Source of the DNA: VGEM01 sp033764265
GTDB taxonomy: Bacteria; Pseudomonadota; Alphaproteobacteria; Rhodospirillales; Rhodospirillaceae
NCBI GenBank assembly: GCA_033764265.1
Contig: JANRJB010000335.1
Coordinates: 1 to 20,340, forward strand
Direction of reading: 5' to 3'
Length of the DNA stretch: 20,340 bases
In this document: piece by piece, positions 15,743 through 20,340 of the stretch
How the letters are laid out: each line of letters begins with the position of its first letter
Numbering within the stretch: the first letter of the stretch is position 1
Position numbers and translations under genes: made by a program
The notes under the pieces: generated by a model
Told to the model about the DNA's origin: nothing
Databases searched by the model: none
Seen by the model: the letters and a program-made list of their open reading frames with translations, nothing else

Positions 15743-17149
15743 ATGTCCGCCGCGCTCGTCGACGCCGCCGCGACGCCGGCAATTCCGGTCCACGCGGTTT
15801 CCGCCGCGGCATTGAACGCATGGCTGGCCGCGCGCCCGGCGCCCGATCGCGCCTGGCTGGCGACCGCGGCGTTCAAGGCCGACGCCGGCGCGTGGATCGG
15901 CTTGCCCACCGCCGACGGCGCCTTGGCGGCGATCGTGCTGGGCCTGGGCAAAGGCGACGATCCGTGGGTCACCGGCAACCTGGCCAAGGGCTTGCCGCAC
16001 GGCGTGTACCAGCTGGCCGAAGCCGTAGGCCTGGATGCCAAGCTGGCCGCGACGTTTCCGTCGTGGGCGGCGCTGGCCTGGGCGTTGGGCGCTTATGCGT
16101 TCAAAGTCTACAAGAGTGCAAAACCCGACGGCGAGCGGCCACTCGCGCAGTTGCTGTGGCCGGCGGGCTGCGACCGCGCTCACGTCGAGCGCACGGTATC
16201 CGCCACCTGCCTGGCCCGTGATCTGATCAACACGCCGGCCGCCGACCTGCTGCCCGACGCGCTCGCCGCGGCGGTGGAAGCGGTCGGCGCGCGCCACGGC
16301 GCGGCCGTGCGCCATGTGGTCGGCGCCGATCTGCTGGCGCAGAACTATCCCTTGATCCACGCGGTCGGCCGGGCGTCGGCCGTGCCGCCGCGTCTGATCG
16401 ACCTGACCTGGGGCGCGCCCGACGCCCCCAAGGTGACGCTGGTGGGCAAGGGCGTCTGCTTCGATTCGGGCGGCCTCGATCTCAAGCCGTCGGCGGCCAT
16501 GCTGCTGATGAAGAAGGACATGGGCGGCGCGGCGACCACGCTCGCGCTGGCCGACATGATCATGGCGGCCGGTTTGCCCGTGCGGCTGCGGCTGTTGATT
16601 CCCGCGGTGGAGAACGCCGTATCCGGCAACGCCTTCCGGCCCGGCGACGTGCTCGCCTCGCGCAAGGGCCACAAGGTCGAGATCGGTAACACCGATGCCG
16701 AGGGCCGGCTGATTCTCGCCGACGCGCTGACCGAGGCTGCCGCCGAAGTGCCGGCGCTGCTGATCGACTGCGCCACGTTGACGGGCGCGGCGCGCACCGC
16801 GCTGGGCCCGGAACTGCCGGCGCTGTTCACGGATGACGACGCACTGGCCGCCGACATCGCCGCCGCGGCCGTGCGCAGCCTGGACCCGGTGTGGCGGCTG
16901 CCGTTGTGGGCGCCCTATCGCAAGATGATCGACAGCAAGGTCGCCGACATCAACAATGCCGGCGAATCCCCCTTCGCCGGCGCGATCACCGCCGCCTTGT
17001 TCCTGAAGGATTTCGTCGGCGAGGGCGTGCCGTGGGCGCATGTCGACACCTACGCCTGGAATGCCGCCGACCGGCCGGGCCGTCCCCAAGGCGGCGAGGC
17101 GCTGGCCTTGCGCGCGCTGTACGAAGTGGTCAAGACGCGGTTCGGGTGA
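15743..17149 (+). CDS. M17 leucyl aminopeptidase family protein
   Basis: This 468-residue cytosolic di-metal aminopeptidase starts at ATG 15743. It has an N-terminal macrodomain-like region (about 1-150) and a C-terminal catalytic domain. Active-site and metal residues are Lys236, Asp241, Lys248, Asp259, Asp318, Glu320 and Arg322. They lie in VGKGVCFDSGGLDLKPS, KKDMGGAA and the family signature NTDAEGRLILADAL. The spacing between them equals that in E. coli PepA, offset by 34 residues. It removes N-terminal amino acids during peptide turnover. It is co-directional with, and 7 bases after, the TAXI gene. It is a normal-length, intact gene; lptF/lptG, which often follow pepA in proteobacteria, are instead more than 11 kb away. 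Confidence 0.92.
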   Translation: MSAALVDAAATPAIPVHAVSAAALNAWLAARPAPDRAWLATAAFKADAGAWIGLPTADGALAAIVLGLGKGDDPWVTGNLAKGLPHGVYQLAEAVGLDAKLAATFPSWAALAWALGAYAFKVYKSAKPDGERPLAQLLWPAGCDRAHVERTVSATCLARDLINTPAADLLPDALAAAVEAVGARHGAAVRHVVGADLLAQNYPLIHAVGRASAVPPRLIDLTWGAPDAPKVTLVGKGVCFDSGGLDLKPSAAMLLMKKDMGGAATTLALADMIMAAGLPVRLRLLIPAVENAVSGNAFRPGDVLASRKGHKVEIGNTDAEGRLILADALTEAAAEVPALLIDCATLTGAARTALGPELPALFTDDDALAADIAAAAVRSLDPVWRLPLWAPYRKMIDSKVADINNAGESPFAGAITAALFLKDFVGEGVPWAHVDTYAWNAADRPGRPQGGEALALRALYEVVKTRFG

Positions 17150-17162
17150 CGGCTTGATTTAT

Positions 17163-17180
17163 TGTCTCTTATAAGAGACA
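17163..17180. promoter_or_regulatory. Perfect 18-bp palindrome, probable toxin-antitoxin operator
   Basis: TGTCTCTTATAAGAGACA is fully self-complementary and contains a TATAAG-like -10 at its centre. It lies 22 bases before the toxin ATG at 17203 and 13 bases after the aminopeptidase stop. Autoregulated HigBA/RelBE operons commonly have such a palindrome over the promoter, bound by the antitoxin. Confidence 0.65.
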
Positions 17181-17202
17181 GTTGATCGCGCTGTACGGGT
17201 TG

Positions 17203-17499
17203 ATGCCGGTCGAAGTTCGCCAGACTGATCTGTTTGCGGCCTGGTTTTCCCGCCTGCGGGATGCGGATGCGCGGGCGCGCATAACCGCCCGAATCCGGAG
17301 ACTCTCACTGGGTAATCCCGGCGACGTGAAGCCGGTCGGACAGGGTGTTTCAGAAATGCGGGTCGACTACGGACCTGGTTACCGCATCTACTTCGTGCAC
17401 CGTGGCGAGCAGGTTGTCATTCTTTTGTGCGGTGGCGATAAGCGGACTCAAAGCAGCGATATCGCCCGCGCCATCAAGATCGCGGGAGATATCGAGTGA
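17203..17499 (+). CDS. RelE/HigB-family (Gp49-like) toxin
   Basis: This 98-residue protein is counted from ATG 17203 (MPVEVRQTDLFAAWFSRLRD); an upstream TTG (17182) is also in frame but gives an untypical N-terminus. The sequence follows the compact addiction-module killer family: W-F-x-x-L-R-D, ARARITARIRRLSLGNPGD, KPVGQGVSEMRVDYGPGYRIY, and VILLCGGDKRTQSSDIARA. These proteins are mRNA interferases acting at the ribosome; the GDK-x-x-Q-xx-DI motif is characteristic. The antitoxin gene follows by 6 bases, and the toxin-first order is typical of HigBA. Control is probably through the palindrome just upstream. It appears intact. Confidence 0.87.
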   Translation: MPVEVRQTDLFAAWFSRLRDADARARITARIRRLSLGNPGDVKPVGQGVSEMRVDYGPGYRIYFVHRGEQVVILLCGGDKRTQSSDIARAIKIAGDIE

Positions 17500-17505
17500 G
17501 GTTCA

Positions 17506-17787
17506 ATGGCCCGGAAAACCAAACGGTGGGATGCCGCCGACACCCTGAAGACCAAACGCGACATCGCGGCTTATCTGGATGCGGTCCTTGACGATGGCGA
17601 CCCCGAACTCCTGAAGGCGGCGTTGGGCGATATTGCGCGGGCCAAGGGCATGGGCTCGGTCGCGAAGGCGGCGGGGCTCGGCCGTAGCAACCTTTACAAG
17701 GCATTATCCTCCGGCGGCAATCCGGAGTTCGCGACGGTCGCGCGGGTGGTGCGTGCGTTGGGCCTGCGCCTCAGGGTCGCGGCATGA
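17506..17787 (+). CDS. HigA-type addiction module antitoxin
   Basis: This 93-residue protein starts at ATG 17506, with GAGG a few bases upstream and overlapping the toxin stop region. Its N-terminal part (RWDAADTLKTKRDIAAYLDAVLDDGDPELLKAALGDIARAKG) is the family-typical toxin-binding lead. It is followed by a helix-turn-helix, MGSVAKAAGLGRSNLYKALS, and NPEFATVARVVRALGLRLRV. It should neutralise the RelE/HigB toxin and bind the 18-bp palindrome to repress the operon. The following gene converges after 24 bases. Confidence 0.88.
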   Translation: MARKTKRWDAADTLKTKRDIAAYLDAVLDDGDPELLKAALGDIARAKGMGSVAKAAGLGRSNLYKALSSGGNPEFATVARVVRALGLRLRVAA

Positions 17788-17811
17788 TACGCACCCGGCC
17801 GCCGCGCACGC

Positions 17812-18732
17812 CTACTTCTTCTGCGCGGCGCGTTTGGCGTCGATGTGCTTCTTGAACTCGCCGTAGAAGGTGCGCCGTTCCTCTTTCTGCTCGAGCGGCG
17901 GCGGTTCGAGGTAGATCGCCATGTTCTTTTCCATCCACGTGCGGAACGGCGCGGGAATGTCGGCGACGCCGCGCTCCCGCAGCTTCCGGCCGCGACTGGG
18001 CAGCACCAGCTCGCCGTCCCAGCCGCCCATCTCCATCCACGGCAGCCACTGCCGCACGCCGATGTGCGAGGTGGTGGTGGCCGCCGAGGTGATGTCGGCG
18101 TTGTCCAATTCGGCGCGGGTGGTGTGATAGTGATAAAGCCCGGCGCCTTCGTAGACGTTGCTTTGGGCGTAGGCCGGATACTCCTCGATGGTGAGCGGCG
18201 ACGGCGAGGAATAGAACAGGTCGTTGTAGAAGGTCACGTCGCCGGCCAGCTCCAGATAGTCCATCTTGTAGGGCCCGCGCGGGCCGTCGACGTCGTAGTG
18301 CGAACTGACCGACTCATTCTGGATGTGGAACACCTCGACCTCGCGGTCGATGAACGGATTGAACCAGGTCCTCAGCGGCGCGCCGCTGGCTGCATCGCAA
18401 AAGATCACGCATTCGCGCTGCAGGAACTGATAGCCGGTGGCGTCCTTCAGGCAGCGCGTCACGTTGACGGCGTGGGTCTGCATCAAGACGCGCGCCTTGC
18501 GACCGGGAATCTTGGTGACCACCGTGCCGTACGCGTAAGTGACCGACGGCGTGCCGCCGATGTCGCTGCGTGTTTTCAGGAAGCCGTTCAGGTTGCCCCA
18601 GCCGGGCGACAGATCGAGCGCCGTGCCGGTGGCCGCCCGCGCCGGCGCGGCGGCCGCCGTCGCGAGACCGGACGTCGCGACTGAGAATCCCGCCAGCGCC
18701 GCACGGCGGGTGACTGAGGTACTGAAACGCAT
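17812..18732 (-). CDS. Tat-exported DUF1838 family protein (full-length copy)
   Basis: ATG 18732 is selected because AAGGAGGGG lies immediately before it; the upstream in-frame start (18762) lacks such a site. The product has 306 residues. The N-terminus, TSVTRRAALAGF followed by a hydrophobic Ala-rich stretch and APARA, looks like a twin-arginine signal, so periplasmic location is expected. The mature part has the DUF1838 features PGWGNLNGFLKTRSDI, YAYGTVV, CVIFCDAASG, TWFNPFIDREVEVFHIQN, and TTTSHIGVRQWLPWMEMG near the C-terminus. DUF1838 proteins have no established reaction that I know of. The first half of the gene is repeated almost identically downstream at 19558-19920, in the same orientation. 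Confidence 0.83.
   Translation of the reverse strand: MRFSTSVTRRAALAGFSVATSGLATAAAAPARAATGTALDLSPGWGNLNGFLKTRSDIGGTPSVTYAYGTVVTKIPGRKARVLMQTHAVNVTRCLKDATGYQFLQRECVIFCDAASGAPLRTWFNPFIDREVEVFHIQNESVSSHYDVDGPRGPYKMDYLELAGDVTFYNDLFYSSPSPLTIEEYPAYAQSNVYEGAGLYHYHTTRAELDNADITSAATTTSHIGVRQWLPWMEMGGWDGELVLPSRGRKLRERGVADIPAPFRTWMEKNMAIYLEPPPLEQKEERRTFYGEFKKHIDAKRAAQKK
18338..18700 (-). repeat. Direct repeat copy A (within intact DUF1838 gene)
   Basis: This segment matches 19558-19920 base for base at a constant offset of 1220, with no gaps. By eye I count about 15 mismatches, 12 of them in 18341-18400 and only 3 in the other 300 bases. It encodes the signal-peptide end through FIDREV of DUF1838. Confidence 0.93.
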
Positions 18733-18876
18733 GGCCCCTCCTTTATCATTCGACAATTCCATCGATACAGACTGGACGTGGAGCGTTTTTGGCCATCAAC
18801 TGAAAACCGAAGAGTACAGTACATTTGTCGCATTTAGCGAAGTTCACCGGAATCGCGCCCAAGTTACAAACTCAAA
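18733..18876. promoter_or_regulatory. Divergent gap between DUF1838 and DUF6883 genes
   Basis: These 144 bases are lower in GC than the flanking core genes and carry the strong AAGGAGGGG ribosome binding site for DUF1838 on the minus strand. Promoters for both directions should lie here. I identify no defensible -35/-10 pair. Confidence 0.35.
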
Positions 18877-19224
18877 ATGGCCCAACTTCCCAATGCGGCC
18901 GAGTGCATTGTCGATGCACTCAAGGTTTCATCATACCTTTTGGCCGAGAATCACCCGGTCGGCCGTTGGAAAGCCGCATATTTTAAGCAGTTCGGATTCC
19001 AATCCAGCGAACCCGAAAAACTTGGCGAAGCGCTCAAGACGCACGCGTTGAACTCAGCTATAATTTCGGTTTCGGTCTCGAGATTTGGAACAAAGTTCGT
19101 CGCCCGCGGAAAACTGGACGCGCCCGACGGCCGACAGCCTGAGATACAGTCCGTTTGGTTCGTGACCCATGCGGACCGAAGACCGAGATTGGTCACAGCC
19201 TACCCGGCACGAGGCATTCGATGA
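18877..19224 (+). CDS. DUF6883-like protein
   Basis: This 115-residue protein starts at ATG 18877. The pattern resembles DUF6883: an opening MAQLPNAAECIVDALKVSSY, then LAENHPVGRWKAAYFKQFGF (the N-H-P-x-G-x-x-K-A signature), a helical middle, then GTKFVARGKLDAPDGR, and EIQSVWFVTHADRRPRLVTAYP (I-x-S-V-W-x-V ... P-R-L-V-T-A-Y-P). The domain is commonly seen in small two-gene cassettes and fused to larger toxin-like proteins. The role is not established to my knowledge. The stop codon overlaps the next start as ATGA, so the two products are likely made together. Base composition is lower in GC than the core genes. It lies between two direct repeats. Confidence 0.68.
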   Translation: MAQLPNAAECIVDALKVSSYLLAENHPVGRWKAAYFKQFGFQSSEPEKLGEALKTHALNSAIISVSVSRFGTKFVARGKLDAPDGRQPEIQSVWFVTHADRRPRLVTAYPARGIR

Positions 19225-19445
19225 TCGGCGAACACGATACCGTTGTCTTGAAGCAGGATGTTCCTGACGCCGGCCTGAAGGCCGGCGACGTCGGGACCAT
19301 CGTCTTGGTGCATAACGGTGGCGAGGGATTCGAGGTCGAGTTCGTGACGTTATCGGGCGCGACCGTGTCAGTCGTCACGGTCGAAGCCGATGCCGTCAGA
19401 CCTGCTGACCCGAGGGAAATTTCTCACGCGCGCAAAGTCGCGTAA
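19221..19445 (+). CDS. DUF4926-like small protein
   Basis: This 74-residue protein starts at ATG 19221, overlapping the DUF6883 stop by four bases. The fold is a small beta-barrel like that of DUF4926: MIGEHDTVVLKQDVPDAGLKAGD, then VGTIVLVHNGGEGFEVEFVTLSG, then VVTVEADAVRPA. The D-x-V-x-L-x-x-D-x-P-x-x-G-L-x-x-G-x-V-G-T-x-V signature is clear. DUF4926 often accompanies DUF6883, which suggests a cognate partner such as an immunity protein, antitoxin or chaperone; this is inference. A perfect 8-bp-stem hairpin (19269-19286) lies within the coding region, encoding part of the conserved loop. The truncated DUF1838 gene converges after 12 bases. Confidence 0.7.
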   Translation: MIGEHDTVVLKQDVPDAGLKAGDVGTIVLVHNGGEGFEVEFVTLSGATVSVVTVEADAVRPADPREISHARKVA

Positions 19446-19457
19446 CACGCGGATCGT

Positions 19458-19952
19458 CTACGCCCGCTTCGCTTCGGCCCCGACCGGCGCCTCCAGCCGC
19501 ACCGGGACCTCGAGGCGGGCGAGCATCTCCTTGGGCACCACCTGCCAGAAGCGGCGCACCTCGCGATCGATGAACGGATTGAGCCAGGTTTTCAGGGGCG
19601 CGCCCGATGCGGCGTCGCAGAAGATCACGCATTCGCGCTGCAGGAACTGATAGCCGGTGGCGTCCTTCAGGCAGCGCGTCACGTTGACGGCGTGGGTCTG
19701 CGTCAAGACGCGCGCCTTGCGACCGGGAATCTTGGTGACCACCGTGCCGTACGCGTAAGTGACCGACGGCGCGCCGCCGATGTCGCTGCGTGTTTTCAGG
19801 AAGCCGTTCAGGTTGCCCCAGCCGGGTGACAGATCGAGCGCCGTGCCGGTGGCCGCCCGCGCCGGCGCGGCGGCCGCCGTCGCGAGACCGGACGTCGCGA
19901 CTGAGAATCCCGCCAGCGCCGTGCGCCGCGAAGGACCTGCATTGATCTCCAT
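19458..19952 (-). pseudogene. Truncated DUF1838 paralogue
   Basis: The frame starts at ATG 19952 with GGGAGGG a few bases upstream and encodes 164 residues, about half the intact copy. Residues 10-131 (RRTALAGF through FIDREV) are nearly identical to the copy at 17812-18732, including the Tat-type signal. The sequence then switches abruptly to an unrelated 32-residue tail (RRFWQVVPKEMLARLEVP and beyond) and stops at 19460. The very N-terminus (MEINAGPS) also differs from the intact copy. The intact copy's C-terminal half, including its conserved TTTSHIGVRQWLPW stretch, is absent. It may be a decayed duplicate or a fusion at a recombination breakpoint. Because signal and start are intact, a short secreted product cannot be excluded. 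Confidence 0.72.
19558..19920 (-). repeat. Direct repeat copy B (within truncated DUF1838 gene)
   Basis: This is the partner of 18338-18700, in the same orientation and 1220 bases away. The last 300 bases (19621-19920) differ at only 3 positions. Similarity falls in the first 60 bases and stops before 19558. Confidence 0.93.
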
Positions 19953-20033
19953 GGCTCACCCTCCCCTGCTGCCGGACATAGCGGCATTTTCGGCCTCAAG
20001 CGGGGTGCAGGCAATCGCCGAACAGTCCTCCGT

Positions 20034-20340
20034 TTACGCCGCGACAGGTGACAAGAGCCTCTTGAGCCGCTTCGGATCGCGCTCGATGGCCAACAACAAG
20101 GCCCGCGCCGGCGCATCAGGCGTGGTGCGACGCTGTTCCCAGTCGCGTAGGGTGGAAATCGGCAATTGGAACGCTGTGGCAAACTCGGCCTGCGTCATGC
20201 CAAGTCGGAGCCGCAAGCGTTTGACGCGCGAGACGCGCTTTAATCCAGCCAGTCCCGTGGCCGTCATTGGCGGGCCGTCCGGATCGCGACGGGCGGCGGC
20301 ATGAAGAGCGCGCTCGTTCATTGCGTCGAGCGCGGCCCAG
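20034..20340 (-). CDS. XRE-family helix-turn-helix protein, antitoxin-like (5' end may lie outside window)
   Basis: The stop is at 20034. ATG 20321 gives 95 residues, but the frame remains open to the right edge (WAALDAMNERA). Homologues of this type usually begin further upstream, so the true start may be outside the window. The core is a helix-turn-helix: RVKRLRLRLGMTQAEFATAFQLPISTLRDWEQRRTTPDAPARALLLAIERDP. This LRDWEQ-x-R-x-x-P-D-x-P-A-R-A pattern is typical of antitoxin-like regulators encoded next to BrnT- or HigB-type toxins. No toxin is visible here; it would be upstream, beyond 20340. The truncated DUF1838 gene lies 81 bases downstream on the same strand. Confidence 0.75.
   Translation of the reverse strand, partial: WAALDAMNERALHAAARRDPDGPPMTATGLAGLKRVSRVKRLRLRLGMTQAEFATAFQLPISTLRDWEQRRTTPDAPARALLLAIERDPKRLKRLLSPVAA

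Noticed and set aside
15233..17089. Long minus-strand open frame opposite the aminopeptidase and TAXI genes
   Set aside because: It is antisense to two genes with intact catalytic or family motifs, and its translation is Arg/Gly/Gln-rich without a recognisable domain.
17163..17181. Residual Tn5 mosaic-end adaptor joining two contigs
   Set aside because: Only the outer 11-12 bases of each mosaic end match, the inner bases are absent, and the first base differs from the adaptor. A toxin-antitoxin operator explains the site and its position better.
19269..19286. GCCGGCCT-GA-AGGCCGGC hairpin as a terminator
   Set aside because: It lies inside the DUF4926 coding region, encodes conserved residues and has no T-tract. 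It is most likely a codon-use coincidence.
18338..19920. Repeat-bounded segment as an insertion sequence or composite transposon
   Set aside because: The repeats are parts of a DUF1838 gene, with no transposase, terminal inverted repeats or target duplications visible.

Overview
The window is GC-rich, densely coded DNA with alphaproteobacterial gene content. It carries Caulobacter-type sphingolipid genes, a TAXI solute-binding protein, a DUF486 transporter-like protein and a leucyl aminopeptidase. I cannot name a genus. I see no rRNA, tRNA, CRISPR array or complete insertion sequence, and no gene-free stretch exceeds 300 bases.

Positions 1-12021 read as a large bacterial sphingolipid locus. 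One minus-strand block (12021 to 7566) encodes an acyl-ACP/acyl-AMP synthetase, an NAD(P)-dependent ketosphingolipid reductase, a dedicated acyl carrier protein and serine palmitoyltransferase. A second minus-strand block (4347 to the left edge) encodes an LptF/LptG permease pair, a membrane di-iron hydroxylase and a GNAT-fold bacterial ceramide synthase whose 3' end lies outside the window. Between them a plus-strand pair (4552-6443), joined by an ATGA overlap, encodes a ceramide/diacylglycerol kinase-like enzyme and a Tam41-like nucleotidyltransferase. Together these could load a fatty acid on ACP, condense it with serine, N-acylate and reduce the product, hydroxylate it, phosphorylate it, perhaps activate it with CTP, and move it toward the outer membrane. 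The kinase, nucleotidyltransferase and LptFG assignments to sphingolipid are inferred from context.

A lower-GC segment (about 6450-7560) inside the locus holds a YiiX-like permuted papain-fold hydrolase and a small cold-shock-like protein. It looks like a later insertion.

Positions 12238-17149 are ordinary metabolic and envelope genes: a degenerate CPBP-family membrane protein, an alpha/beta hydrolase with an atypical nucleophile elbow, a DUF486 membrane protein, a TAXI periplasmic binding protein and an M17 aminopeptidase.

Positions 17160-20340 are accessory DNA. They hold a HigB/RelE-HigA toxin-antitoxin pair behind a perfect 18-bp palindrome, a Tat-exported DUF1838 protein and a truncated near-copy of it in direct repeat. 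The two copies bracket an ATGA-coupled DUF6883/DUF4926 pair. An XRE-type antitoxin-like protein runs to the right edge.
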